Origin: Streptomyces sp. MspMP-M5
GTDB taxonomy: Bacteria; Actinomycetota; Actinomycetes; Streptomycetales; Streptomycetaceae
Length of the DNA: 64,000 nt
Assembly (NCBI RefSeq): GCF_000373585.1
Contig: NZ_KB891854.1
Location: 218,640-282,639 of the forward strand
Direction of reading: 5' to 3'
The position numbers and the translations under genes are program-made. Of this stretch, positions 48,042 to 56,765 are shown one piece after another. A model generated the notes under the pieces. That model ran no database searches. It was given only the letters and a program-made list of their open reading frames with translations, and had not been told where the DNA came from. Numbering within the stretch: the stretch's first letter is position 1; every line of letters begins with the position of its first letter.

Positions 48042-49277
48042 CTACAGCGCGGCGGCCGCGGGCTTGACCATGCCGCGCACCGTGCGGGCGTCGACGAAGC
48101 TGCCCAGCGCGGTCATCTCCCACTCGCCGGAGTACTGGCGGACGAGCTTGGCCATCAGCACGCCGGTCCGTGGCTCGGCGCCGGCCAGGTCGAAGCGGAC
48201 CAGCTCCTCGCCGGTCTGTGCGTCCGTCAGCCGGCAGTACGCGTTGGCGACCTCGGAGAACTTCTGGCCGGAGAAGGAGTTGACGACGAAGACCAGGCCG
48301 GTGACCTGCGGGGGGATTCCGCCGAGGTGGACGGTGATCACCTCGTCGTCGCCGGCGCCGTCGCCGGTGAGGTTGTCGCCGGAGTGCTGGATCGCGGCGT
48401 CCAGGATCCTGAGCTTGCCGAAGTAGCAGCTGTCGATCGTGTCGCGGTCCGGGCCGTAGGCGATCACCGAGGCGTCCAGGTCGATGCTCCGGCCGCGCCG
48501 CGCGGGCTCCCAGCCCAGGCCCATCCGGACCGAGGCGAGCAGCGGGCGGCCGCCCTTGACCAGGGAGACGGTCTGGTTCTTCTGCAGGCTGACCCGGCCC
48601 TTGTCGAGGTTGATCTTGCCGGTGGCGGGCGCGGGGGACGGCGGGGCCGGGGCGGCCGGCGGGGGCGGGGCGACCGGGGCGGGGGCGCCGGTGGGCGGTG
48701 CCCACTGGGCCGGCGGGACGGGCGCCGCCGGGGCCGGGGGCACGGCGGGTGGCTGCGGGGCGGGCGCCGCCGGGGCGGCCGGTTCCGCCACGCTCACCCC
48801 GAAGTCGGTGGCGATGCCGGCGAGGCCGTCGGCGTACCCCTGGCCGACCGCGCGGACCTTCCAGCCGCCGCCGCGGCGGTAGATCTCCATGACCACCAGC
48901 GCGGTCTCCGGGCCCAGCCGCGGCGGGGTGAAGGTGGCCAGCACGGCACCGCCGTCGGCGTCCCGGACCGTGCCGGTCGGCTCGGTGCCGGCGAAGGTGG
49001 CGCCGGGCGCGTCCAGGCTCGCGGTGACCACGACCTTGTCGATGTCCGCGGGCACCGCGGCGGTGTCCACCGTGATGGTGTCGCCGTCGGACGCCGTGCG
49101 GTGGCTCACCCCCGGCCCCGCCGGCTGGTTGTAGAAGACGAAGTCGTCGTCGGAGCGCACCTTGCCGCCGGCGGTCAGCAGCAGGCCCGACACGTCCAGC
49201 CGGACGGGGGCGGTGACGGTCACCGCCACCCGCGCGGTGGCGAGCGGGAGGTTCGAGCCAGGAGTCATTGCGGTCAT
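48042..49277 (-). CDS. TerD-family protein, two domains joined by a Pro/Ala linker
   Basis: 411 residues. An N-terminal TerD-like domain (VTVTAPVRLDVSGLLLTAGG, SDDDFVFYNQPAGPG, LVVMEIYRRGGGWKVRAVGQ) and a C-terminal one (VSLQKNQTVSLVKGG, RMGLGWEPARR, IDLDASVIAYG, IDSCYFGKL, SGDNLTGDGAGDDEVITVHL) are joined by about 70 residues of Pro/Ala/Gln (165-235). TerD domains bind calcium and belong to the tellurite/stress-response group; in Streptomyces they influence development. Full length with both domains intact, so probably functional. Confidence 0.88.
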   Translation of the reverse strand: MTAMTPGSNLPLATARVAVTVTAPVRLDVSGLLLTAGGKVRSDDDFVFYNQPAGPGVSHRTASDGDTITVDTAAVPADIDKVVVTASLDAPGATFAGTEPTGTVRDADGGAVLATFTPPRLGPETALVVMEIYRRGGGWKVRAVGQGYADGLAGIATDFGVSVAEPAAPAAPAPQPPAVPPAPAAPVPPAQWAPPTGAPAPVAPPPPAAPAPPSPAPATGKINLDKGRVSLQKNQTVSLVKGGRPLLASVRMGLGWEPARRGRSIDLDASVIAYGPDRDTIDSCYFGKLRILDAAIQHSGDNLTGDGAGDDEVITVHLGGIPPQVTGLVFVVNSFSGQKFSEVANAYCRLTDAQTGEELVRFDLAGAEPRTGVLMAKLVRQYSGEWEMTALGSFVDARTVRGMVKPAAAAL

Positions 49278-49320
49278 GCCAGCCCTAACGGTCAGGGGAG
49301 GTACGCGGTTCCCCGCGCCG

Positions 49321-49348
49321 GCCCGCCCCTGAGGCGGCCGGGGCGGGC
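49321..49348 (-). terminator. Hairpin after the GlsB-like gene
   Basis: 9-bp arms (49321-49329 with 49340-49348) and a 10-nt loop, 12 bp beyond the stop on the minus strand. Confidence 0.5.
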
Positions 49349-49359
49349 GTCCGCGCCGG

Positions 49360-49632
49360 TCAGCGCCGGGCCCGGGAGTTGCCGAAGAGCAGCCGGTAGG
49401 CGATCAGCAGGATCAGGGAACCGGCCACCGCGGAGACCCACATGGCCGGGTCGAAGAAGTCCTTGGGGATCGGGCGGTGCAGGAAGCGGGTGGAGAGCCA
49501 GCCGCCGAGGAAGGAGCCGGCGATCCCGGTCAGGGTGGTGCCGGCGAGGCCGCCCGGGTCCCGTCCCGGCAGCAGGACCTTGGCGATCACGCCTGCGATC
49601 AGGCCCAGGAGAAGCCAGCTGACGATGCCCAT
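49360..49632 (-). CDS. GlsB/YeaQ/YmgE-family small membrane protein
   Basis: 90 residues, ATG 49632 with GAGGT 7 nt upstream. Three hydrophobic segments and the family marks MGIVSWLLLGLIAGVIAKVL, GGLAGTTLTGIAGSFLGGWL. Members are stress-linked inner-membrane proteins (transglycosylase-associated by name only). The C-terminus FGNSRARR is basic. Confidence 0.88.
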   Translation of the reverse strand: MGIVSWLLLGLIAGVIAKVLLPGRDPGGLAGTTLTGIAGSFLGGWLSTRFLHRPIPKDFFDPAMWVSAVAGSLILLIAYRLLFGNSRARR

Positions 49633-49771
49633 GGTGTGTACCTCGTTCTCGCGTGTGTGGTGCGGCCCGTCCGGACGCGGTGTGCCGATACCGGGCGGGC
49701 GTTGTGCCCTCAAGGACGCCGGGGGACGGGGACGAGGTTCCGTACGGTGCCGGATCGCCCGGGAAACGTCA

Positions 49772-50581
49772 CTAATGCGGCCACATGGGCGGGTTGGTGC
49801 AGAACGTCCCGCCGAGGTGGGCGTGGTCGGGGTCGTCCGGGTCGAGTTCGCCCTGGGCGGCGAGGAGTTGGGCGGCGTACGGCTCGGAGTCGTCCTGCGG
49901 GTCGTAGCCCAGGGCGCGGGCGGTGGACAGGTCCCACCACAGGCGGGTGTTGGCGGAGGAGCCGTAGGCGACGGTGTGGCCGACGTGTTCGGCGGTGAGC
50001 GCGGCGTGCAGCAGCCGTGCGCAGTCCGCCGGGCTCAGCCAGAGGGAGAGCATCCGGACCGTCGTCGGCTCCGGGAAGCAGGAACCGATCCGCAGCGAGA
50101 CGGTCTCGATGCCGTGCCGGTCCCAGTAGAGGGCGGCGAGGTCCTCGCCGAAGCCCTTGGAGAGGCCGTAGAAGGTGTCCGGGCGGCGCGGGGTGTCGAC
50201 GGGGATGGCGGCCGAGCCGTCCGGTGGCCGCGGGGTGAAGCCGACTGCGTGGTTGGAGGAGGCGAGGACCACCCGCCGGACACCCGCCGCCCGGGCCGCC
50301 TCGTAGAGCAGGTAGGTGCCCTCGATGTTGGCCCGCAGGATCTTCTCGAAGGACGACTCCACGGAGATGCCGGCGAGGTGGACGATCGCGTCGACCCCGC
50401 GGACCGCCGCGCGCAGCGCCTCGGTGTCGGCCAACTCCGCGGTGACCGCGTCCGGTTCGCCCTCGATCGGGCGCCGGTCGAACAGCCGCAGCCGGTAGCC
50501 GTACGGCGGCAGCAGCTCGCGCATCAGGGTGCCGATCCCGCCGGCGGCGCCGGTGAGCAGGACGGTGCGGGGTGCGGTCAT
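49772..50581 (-). CDS. NAD-dependent sugar epimerase/dehydrogenase (uronate-dehydrogenase-like)
   Basis: 269 residues of the extended SDR type. Cofactor motif LLTGAAGGIGTLMRELL, VHLAGISVESSFEKILRANI, and catalytic YGLSKGFGEDLA (Tyr-x3-Lys). The overall layout resembles uronate dehydrogenase, which oxidises glucuronate or galacturonate, but the sugar is inferred from likeness only. Confidence 0.82.
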   Translation of the reverse strand: MTAPRTVLLTGAAGGIGTLMRELLPPYGYRLRLFDRRPIEGEPDAVTAELADTEALRAAVRGVDAIVHLAGISVESSFEKILRANIEGTYLLYEAARAAGVRRVVLASSNHAVGFTPRPPDGSAAIPVDTPRRPDTFYGLSKGFGEDLAALYWDRHGIETVSLRIGSCFPEPTTVRMLSLWLSPADCARLLHAALTAEHVGHTVAYGSSANTRLWWDLSTARALGYDPQDDSEPYAAQLLAAQGELDPDDPDHAHLGGTFCTNPPMWPH

Positions 50582-50689
50582 GGGCGGTAGTCCTCCGGCT
50601 GGGCGGCGGGGCCGTGCCCGCGGACGTCGCCGGCCGGGGCCACCGGACCCGGGTTCACAGGGAGGACGTGCCGCGAACGGAGGGACACG

Positions 50690-51547
50690 CTAGGAAGCCG
50701 GGTCCCGGCCGGTCAAGGCGGTCGGCGCGGTGGCCGGACCGGCTGGTGCGGCGCGGGGTGCGCCGTGGGCGCTGAACCGGTCGGCGGGTGGCCGGGCCCA
50801 GGGCAGCGGCGCCGCCTCCGTGCCCTTGGCCTGACTTCCCGTCAGGTGGGCGAAGACCACGACATTGCCCAGATACTCCTGCCGGGCCCGGCTGAAGCCG
50901 CCACCGCAGGTGATCAGCCGGAGTTCGGGCCGGCGGGCCTCGCCGTAGACCTTCTCGTCGGGGAAGTGCCGGCCGTCGTAGACCTCCACCGCGTCGACGG
51001 TGAACACCGCGGTCCGGCCGTCCGCGCGCAGGATCCGCACGGTGTGCCCCTTCTTCAGGGCGCCCAGGCGGTAGAAGACCGCGGGACCGGTGCGGGTGTC
51101 CACATGGCCGGCGATCAGGGCGGTGCCGGTGGCGCCCGGCGGGGTGCCCTCGGCGTACCAGCCCGCCAGATCGCGGTCCCCGGCCGACGGCGGGGCCAGG
51201 CTGCCGTCCGCGGCCAGCCCCAGCCGGATCAGCGGGGCGTCGATGCGCAGGGACGGCACCGCCACCCGCAGCGGTTCGGCGGGCGGCAGCGGCGGCGCGG
51301 CCCGTTCGGTGGCCGGGGCCCCGCCCGGCGGTCCGCCGGTGAACCCCTGTGCGGCGGGCGGCTGGGGCGGCGGCGCGGTCTCCCGGGTGCCGCCGGCGAT
51401 CAGCCAGGCGCCGGCGCCGCACGCCAGGACGGTGACCGCGGCCGCCGCCGCACCGGCCGGCCGGGCCCGGCCGCGCCGCCGGCCACGCCGCCCGCCCTCC
51501 GGAGGCGGTGGCGGGGGAGCGGGGCCCGCGGGGGCGTCGGGCGGCAT
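50690..51547 (-). CDS. Class F sortase
   Basis: 285 residues. Pro/Gly-rich basic N-terminus, one membrane anchor (AAAAAVTVLACGAGAWLIAGG), then the sortase barrel: LRIDAPLIRLGL, ALIAGHVDTRTG (catalytic His), LRLITCGGGF (catalytic Cys) and SRARQEYLGNVVVFA (Arg). A C-terminal low-complexity tail of about 55 residues follows. Only 24 bp separate it from the secreted protein gene upstream, so they form a pair. Class F sortases are the commonest type in Actinobacteria and have few known substrates. Confidence 0.92.
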   Translation of the reverse strand: MPPDAPAGPAPPPPPPEGGRRGRRRGRARPAGAAAAAVTVLACGAGAWLIAGGTRETAPPPQPPAAQGFTGGPPGGAPATERAAPPLPPAEPLRVAVPSLRIDAPLIRLGLAADGSLAPPSAGDRDLAGWYAEGTPPGATGTALIAGHVDTRTGPAVFYRLGALKKGHTVRILRADGRTAVFTVDAVEVYDGRHFPDEKVYGEARRPELRLITCGGGFSRARQEYLGNVVVFAHLTGSQAKGTEAAPLPWARPPADRFSAHGAPRAAPAGPATAPTALTGRDPAS

Positions 51548-51571
51548 GGCAGGCCGGGAGCGCGGCCGGGG

Positions 51572-52228
51572 TCAGTACCGGCCGCCGGGGCGGCGCCGGC
51601 GCACCAGCCAGACCCCGCAGGCCGCGGCCGCCAGCGCCACCCCGGCGCCGGCCGCGATCTCGGTGGTGTTGATGCCGTCCTCGCTGGTGGAGCCCTCACC
51701 GGTCTTCATCTTGCCCTTGGGCGGCGTGGTGGGGCCGGCGCCGCCGGGCGCGGGCGGAGCGGAGTGCTCCTTGGCCGGCATGCTCGGCGCCGCGCTGCCG
51801 TGGCCCGTCCCGGGGCTCGCGCTCATCCCCGGACCCATGCCCGAACCCGGGCTCGCGCTCGGGCCGGTGGACGACTCCTGGGTGGCGACCCGGACCGTGC
51901 CGGTGAGCGCCTTGCCGTCGGCGCACTTGCCGCCGATCCCGTAATTCCCGGGCTTGGTACCGGGCTTGACCGTCACCTTCCCCACCAGGGAGCCCTTGGC
52001 CGGGCCCGGGGCGAAGGCGACCGTGCCCCCGCCCAGCGCGGCGGCGTCCACGCTCGCCGAGCGGCTGGCCCCGCACCCGGTGGTGGAGAGGGAGACCGTG
52101 GCGCCGGCGGTGGCCGTGCCCGGCGAGACCTCGATGGTGCCGAAGTCGCCGGCGTACGCCGCGGTGGCGGCCAGGCCCAGTGTGGCGGCGGACAGCGCGG
52201 CACCGGTGAGCAGTCGGGTGGAACGCAT
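51572..52228 (-). CDS. Secreted membrane-anchored protein paired with the class F sortase
   Basis: 218 residues, ATG 52228 after GGAGGTT. Signal peptide (LLTGAALSAATLGLAATAAYA), a beta-rich domain (FGTIEVSPGTATAGATVSLS, two cysteines GCGAS and GGKCADG), a Pro/Ser/Gly/Met-rich spacer, then a transmembrane helix (GAGVALAAAACGVWLV) and RRRRPGGRY. No LPXTG-like motif is clear; TTEIAAGAG lies before the helix. It may be a partner of the sortase or an independent surface protein. Confidence 0.75.
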   Translation of the reverse strand: MRSTRLLTGAALSAATLGLAATAAYAGDFGTIEVSPGTATAGATVSLSTTGCGASRSASVDAAALGGGTVAFAPGPAKGSLVGKVTVKPGTKPGNYGIGGKCADGKALTGTVRVATQESSTGPSASPGSGMGPGMSASPGTGHGSAAPSMPAKEHSAPPAPGGAGPTTPPKGKMKTGEGSTSEDGINTTEIAAGAGVALAAAACGVWLVRRRRPGGRY

Positions 52229-52317
52229 GGGCACAACCTCCGCGAAGCGCGGCCGTGGCACACGTGCGCCACTGGGAAGTCGGTGGAGTTCCGCGCCTCC
52301 ACCCACGAGATAAGCCG

Positions 52318-52376
52318 CAGCCGGCCGGGCGGTCCTGCTGGCCTACGGAGAACGGGTGAGCGGGCCCGGCCGGCTG
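52318..52376 (-). terminator. Possible terminator after the IclR gene
   Basis: 12-bp arms (52318-52329 with 52365-52376) around a 35-nt loop, just beyond the IclR stop on the minus strand. Confidence 0.35.
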
Positions 52377-52398
52377 GGCCGACCGGGTTCCGCGGGGC

Positions 52399-53169
52399 TC
52401 AGAGCCGCCGGGTGGCCAGCGTCAGCCGGTCCCGGGCGTCGAACAGCGCGTCCTTGATCGTCTGCTCGTGGGCCGGGGTCAGCCGGGCCACCGGCACCGA
52501 GCAGCTGATCGCGTCCCGGGCCGGGGTGCGGTAGGGGACCGCCACGCCGAAGCAGCGCAGGCCGAGGGTGTTCTCCTCGCGGTCGACCGCGAAGCCCTGC
52601 GTGCGGACCGTGTGCAGCTCCTCGATCAGCCGCTCCCGGTCGGTGAGGGTGTGCTCGGTCAGCGCCGGCAGGGTGGCCGGCAGCAGGGCCCGCACCTGGT
52701 CGTCGGTGCAGGTGGCGAGCAGCGCCTTGCCCAGCGAGGTGGAGTGCGCGGGCAGCCGCCGGCCGACCCGGGTGAACGGGCGGAGGTAGTGCGGCGACTG
52801 ACGGGTGGCGAGGTGGACGACGTCGGTGCCGTCGAGCCGGGCGAGGTGGATGGTCTCGGTGGTGTCGTCGGAGAGCCGGTCCAGGGTCGGCCGGGCGGCG
52901 GCCACCACCTCGTCGCCGTCGATGTACGACGTGCCGACCAAGAGGGCGCGGACGCCGATGCCGTAGCGGGTGCCGGTGGCGTCGGTCTCCACCCAGCCGA
53001 GGTCGACCAGGGTGCGCAGCAGCATGTAGAGGCTGGACTTGGGATAGCCGACGGCTTCCTGGACGGAGCCGAGGCTGTGCATGCCGGGGCGGCCCGCGAA
53101 GTACTCCAGCAACTCCACCGTCCGCACTGCGGACTTGACCTGCGCCCCACCGGTCTCGGCAGCTGCCAT
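52399..53169 (-). CDS. IclR-family transcriptional regulator
   Basis: 256 residues from ATG 53169 (MAAAETGGAQVKSAVRTVEL, GAGGGG 9 nt upstream); longer starts at 53199 and 53220 are possible. N-terminal winged helix (SLGSVQEAVGYPKSSLYMLLRTLVDLGWVE) and an IclR effector domain (LGKALLATCTDDQVRALLPA, GFAVDREENTLGLRCFGVAV). Very similar to IclR regulators I know from this neighbourhood in other Streptomyces, where the divergent gene is commonly an aldehyde dehydrogenase; here a piece of one seems fused to a GNAT gene. Effector unknown. Confidence 0.92.
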   Translation of the reverse strand: MAAAETGGAQVKSAVRTVELLEYFAGRPGMHSLGSVQEAVGYPKSSLYMLLRTLVDLGWVETDATGTRYGIGVRALLVGTSYIDGDEVVAAARPTLDRLSDDTTETIHLARLDGTDVVHLATRQSPHYLRPFTRVGRRLPAHSTSLGKALLATCTDDQVRALLPATLPALTEHTLTDRERLIEELHTVRTQGFAVDREENTLGLRCFGVAVPYRTPARDAISCSVPVARLTPAHEQTIKDALFDARDRLTLATRRL

Positions 53170-53304
53170 CGCCCTTGACCCCTCTGTTCGCACGGCCATA
53201 GAGTCCCAGGGATTCATCATCTGGGACAGCGTTCAGCATAGAGAACGTCGTCCTGTGTGGGGGCAAGGGTCCGCGCGGCAACGGCTTCGCCCGGGAGGAC
53301 GCAC

Positions 53305-53988
53305 ATGACGGCAGCGGAAGCAGTACCAGTCTGGAGCGTGGACCCCCGAACCGGGAAGCGCCGGGAGCGCGTTGGGGCGGAGGCCACGGCGGACGCGGTG
53401 GACGCCGGCCGGGTCCCCGGCGGGGGAGGGGACCGGCCGGTGAGCCCCGCCCCGGAGGTCCGCCCCGCCACCCCCGCCGACGTGGAGCGGATCGCCGCCC
53501 TGCACACCGCCGCCCGGGCCGCCTACCTCCGTGCCCGGGTGCCGGACGCGCCGTTCGACGCGCCCGCCGAGTACGCCCGTCGGTGGGACGCCTGGGACCG
53601 GATGCTGCACCGCGACCGGGCCCCCACCCTCTGCGCCGTCCGGCACGGCACCGTCCTCGGCGCCGCCTCCTGGGGCGAGCCCCAGCACTCCCCGCACACC
53701 GGCCCCGCGAGCACCGTCGAACTCCGCCAGCTCCACGTCGACCCGGCCCACTGGGGCGCCGGCGTGGGCCGCGCGCTGCACGCCGCCTGCCTGCACGCCT
53801 GGCGCGCCGCCGGCTTCTCCCGGGCCGTCCTCGACGTGCGCTGGCACAACCGCCGGGCGCGCGCCTTCTACCACCGCCTCGGCTGGCGCCCCGACGCCGA
53901 CCGCCGCCCCGCCCCCGACGCCACCCACCTCGCGCTCACCCTGCCGCTGGCCGGTCCGGAGCAGCCGCCGGCTCCCGCCGCGCCATGA
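53305..53988 (+). CDS. GNAT acetyltransferase with an aldehyde-dehydrogenase-like N-terminal stub
   Basis: 227 residues from ATG 53305 (GGGAGG upstream). Residues about 7-38 (VPVWSVDPRTGKRRERVGAE, ATADAVDAG) look like the start of an aldehyde dehydrogenase of the kind found beside this IclR gene in relatives. From residue about 46 (VSPAPEVRPATPADVERIAA) a GNAT domain follows: VELRQLHVDPAHWGAGVGRA (acetyl-CoA loop) and the C-terminal FYHRLGWRPD. A GTG at 53440-53442 is a possible start of the acetyltransferase proper. The hybrid looks like the product of a deletion. The 3' end overlaps the convergent methyltransferase gene by 53 bp. Confidence 0.75.
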   Translation: MTAAEAVPVWSVDPRTGKRRERVGAEATADAVDAGRVPGGGGDRPVSPAPEVRPATPADVERIAALHTAARAAYLRARVPDAPFDAPAEYARRWDAWDRMLHRDRAPTLCAVRHGTVLGAASWGEPQHSPHTGPASTVELRQLHVDPAHWGAGVGRALHAACLHAWRAAGFSRAVLDVRWHNRRARAFYHRLGWRPDADRRPAPDATHLALTLPLAGPEQPPAPAAP

Positions 53989-54625
53989 GCTGCAGCCGCT
54001 CGGCGGTGTGGCCGTTCAGGGTCGGCACCACCGTGCGCCGCTCCCGCAGCACCGTGAAGCCCGCCGCCCCCAGCAGCCCCCGCAGCCACTCCGGCGCATG
54101 GTGCCGGAACACCCCGCCGTCCTCCGCCTCGAACACCCCGTACGTCCCGTACCGCGCCGCGAACCGCTCGTACCGCTCGCGGTTGAACGGGTCGTCCTGC
54201 AGCGGCACATCGCTCACGTACAGCACCCCGCCCGGCCGCACCAGCCGCGCCAGCTCCCCGACGATCGCCCGCTGGCCCGCGTCGTCCGGCACGCAGGTCA
54301 GCACCGCGAACAGCAGGGCCGCGTCGAAGATCCGGTCCACGAACGGCAGCGGCAGCCCGGCCCAGCGCATCAGCGCCAGCTCCGGGTGCTCCCGCCGCCC
54401 CCGCGCGATCAGCGCCGCGGACCGGTCCACCCCGCGCACCGAGCAATACCCCGCCGCCACCAGCTCCGCGGTGAGCCGCCCGTACCCGCAGCCGTAGTCC
54501 AGCACCCGCGCGGTCCGCGGTACGAACTCCGCCAGCAGCTCCGGGTCGATCGGGTGGGTGAACGTCTTCGCGGCCCCGGTCGTCTCCCAGAACCCGGCGT
54601 TGTCCTGCGACGATGGCATACCCAT
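53936..54625 (-). CDS. SAM-dependent methyltransferase
   Basis: 229 residues from ATG 54625 (MGMPSSQDNAGFWETTGAAK); a longer open frame to 54808 lacks a ribosome site. Motif I VLDYGCGYGRLTAELV, followed by GVDRSAALIARG, FDAALLFAVLTCVP and LVRPGGVLYVSDV. Small-molecule methyltransferase type; substrate unknown. Its last 53 bp overlap the GNAT gene on the other strand. Confidence 0.83.
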   Translation of the reverse strand: MGMPSSQDNAGFWETTGAAKTFTHPIDPELLAEFVPRTARVLDYGCGYGRLTAELVAAGYCSVRGVDRSAALIARGRREHPELALMRWAGLPLPFVDRIFDAALLFAVLTCVPDDAGQRAIVGELARLVRPGGVLYVSDVPLQDDPFNRERYERFAARYGTYGVFEAEDGGVFRHHAPEWLRGLLGAAGFTVLRERRTVVPTLNGHTAERLQLMARREPAAAPDRPAAG

Positions 54626-54782
54626 GGTGGGAAGGTACCGCCTGGCGCCCGGCCGCCCGCCGACCCGCCGCCCGCGCGTGGCCGCGGCGACCGGCCCCCG
54701 GAATAACCCGTTCCGCCGCGCCGTTGCACCCCTCCGTACCCCCGGCCGGCCCCGGCCGGTCCCCCCGAGGAAAGTCACCCCC

Positions 54783-55478
54783 ATGCACGTCGAAATCTGG
54801 TCGGACATCGCCTGCCCCTGGTGCTACGTCGGCAAGGCCCGCTTCGAGGCCGGCCTGGCGGCCTTCGCCGGGCGGGCGGACGTCGAGGTCGTCCACCGGT
54901 CCTTCGAGCTGGACCCGGCCGCGCCGCCGGCCACCGACGTCCCGGTCCTGGAGATGCTCGCGGCGAAGTACGGCGTCAGCCGGGAGCAGGCCGAGGCGAT
55001 GGAGGCCCGGGTCGCCGAGGCGGCCGCCGGCGAGGGGCTGGACTACCGCTCCGACCGCGTCCACGGCAACACCTTCGACCTGCACCGGCTGCTCCACCTG
55101 GCCAAGGCGCACGGCGTCCAGGACGCGCTGCTCACCGCCCTGTACCGCGCCAACTTCGCCGAGGCCCGCCCGCTCGGCGACGCCGCGGTGCTCACCGGCA
55201 TCGCGGCCGCGGCCGGGGTGCCCGAGGAGGAGGCCGCGCGGGTCCTCGCCGACCCCGACGCCTACGCCGAGGAGGTCCGCGCCGACGAGCGCACCGCCGC
55301 CGAGCTGGGCGCCACCGGTGTCCCCTTCTTCGTCATCGACCGCCGCTACGGCATCTCCGGCGCCCAGCCCGCCGACGTCTTCCGCCAGGCCCTGGAGCGG
55401 GCGCACGCCGACTCCGGCGTGCAGGTCCTGGCCGCCGACGACGCGGACACCTGCGGCGACGGGAGCTGCGCGGTCTGA
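54783..55478 (+). CDS. DsbA-family oxidoreductase (FrnE-like)
   Basis: 231 residues, ATG 54783 after GAGGAAAG. Thioredoxin fold with active site CPWC (EIWSDIACPWCYVGKARFEA), the inserted helical domain (GNTFDLHRLLHLAKAHG) and the cis-Pro region GATGVPFFVIDRRYGISGAQ. The C-terminus has extra cysteines (DTCGDGSCAV). No signal peptide, so cytosolic. FrnE-like proteins are disulfide isomerases linked to oxidative-stress tolerance. Confidence 0.93.
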   Translation: MHVEIWSDIACPWCYVGKARFEAGLAAFAGRADVEVVHRSFELDPAAPPATDVPVLEMLAAKYGVSREQAEAMEARVAEAAAGEGLDYRSDRVHGNTFDLHRLLHLAKAHGVQDALLTALYRANFAEARPLGDAAVLTGIAAAAGVPEEEAARVLADPDAYAEEVRADERTAAELGATGVPFFVIDRRYGISGAQPADVFRQALERAHADSGVQVLAADDADTCGDGSCAV

Positions 55479-55554
55479 GCAGGCGCGCGCCCTAGGCGTC
55501 CTGCGGCTCCGTTTTCCCGTGGACGCCGGGTCGGTGACCGGCCAGAGTGGGGCC

Positions 55555-56628
55555 ATGCAGCGACACACGGCACTGGGCGGGGACGAGTTCGCGCCCGAGA
55601 CGGTCTATCTGAACTCGGCGTCCAGCGGGCTGCTGCCCGCCCGGAGCGCCGCCGCGGTGACCGCCGCCCTGGCGGAGTCGGCCTCGTACGGCACGATGGG
55701 GCCTGACTACTTCGGGGCGGCGGCCCGGGCGCGCGCGGCGTTCGCGCGGCTGACGGGGGTGCCCGAGGAGCGGGTGGCGCTGGGCAGTTCGGTCGCGGTG
55801 CAGTCGGCGTTCGTCGCCGGCTCGCTGCCGGCCGGCAGCGAAGTACTGGTCGCCGAGGGCGACTTCAGCTCCCTGGTGAATCCGCTGGCGGCGCGCGCCG
55901 ACTGCACGGTGCGGGCGGTGCCGCGGGAGGCGCTCGCCGACGCGGTGCGGCCCGGTACGGCGCTGGTCGCGGTGAGCGCGGTGCACGCGCTGGACGGGCG
56001 GATCACCGATCTGGCCGCCGTCCGGGACGCCGCCCGCGCACACGGCGCGCTGACCTACGTCGACGCCACCCAGGCGGCGGGCTGGCTGCCGCTGCGGGCC
56101 GCCGACTTCGACTACGTGGTGTGCGGGGCGTTCAAGTGGCTGCTGTGCCCGCGCGGGACGACGTTCATGGTCTTCGGCGGGGAGCGGGGCGAGCCGGGCG
56201 GCCCGGGGTGGCCGGTGCCGGCGCACGCGGGCTGGATCGCCGGGGAGGACCCGGGGGAGTCCAACTACGGCGTGATCGACCGTCCGGCGGCCACCGCCCG
56301 GCGCTACGACGAGCCCTACGCCCACTACTCCTACGTGGCCGCCGAGCACTCCCTCGGGCTGCTCGCGGAGCTGGGCGTGGAGACCGTCCACGCCCACAAC
56401 ACCGCGCTGGCCGACCGCTATCGGGCGGGCCTGGAGGCCGCCGGGTTCGCCCCGGTGCCCGCGCCCGGCTCCGCGATCGTCTCCACCCCGGGGCTGGCCG
56501 ACGCCGAACCGCGGCTGGCCCGCGCCGGGGTGCGGGTCTCGGTCCGCGGCGGGCTGCTGCGGGCGGCGTTCCACCTCTACAACTCGGCCGCGGACGTGGA
56601 CCGGGCGCTGTCCCTGCTGGTTCCGTGA
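55555..56628 (+). CDS. Class V aminotransferase / cysteine desulfurase-like protein
   Basis: 357 residues, ATG 55555. PLP-fold marks: YLNSASSGLLPARSA, VALGSSVAVQSAFV, LTYVDATQAAGWLPL, and the Lys in VVCGAFKWLLCPRGT. It is of the class V (desulfurase/kynureninase-like) superfamily, and the exact reaction cannot be told. It lacks the cysteine loop of a true desulfurase. Confidence 0.85.
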   Translation: MQRHTALGGDEFAPETVYLNSASSGLLPARSAAAVTAALAESASYGTMGPDYFGAAARARAAFARLTGVPEERVALGSSVAVQSAFVAGSLPAGSEVLVAEGDFSSLVNPLAARADCTVRAVPREALADAVRPGTALVAVSAVHALDGRITDLAAVRDAARAHGALTYVDATQAAGWLPLRAADFDYVVCGAFKWLLCPRGTTFMVFGGERGEPGGPGWPVPAHAGWIAGEDPGESNYGVIDRPAATARRYDEPYAHYSYVAAEHSLGLLAELGVETVHAHNTALADRYRAGLEAAGFAPVPAPGSAIVSTPGLADAEPRLARAGVRVSVRGGLLRAAFHLYNSAADVDRALSLLVP

Positions 56629-56765
56629 CGGGGCGGGCGGGCCCGTCTCCGCATGCCGTGCGGGAGGCGGGAATGCGGGACGCGGGACGGTGGCTGATGT
56701 AATGGCCAAGCGTCCGGCTCGGCAGCCGAGTTGACGTCCCGTGACACCCAGCTGAGAGGCCGTCA

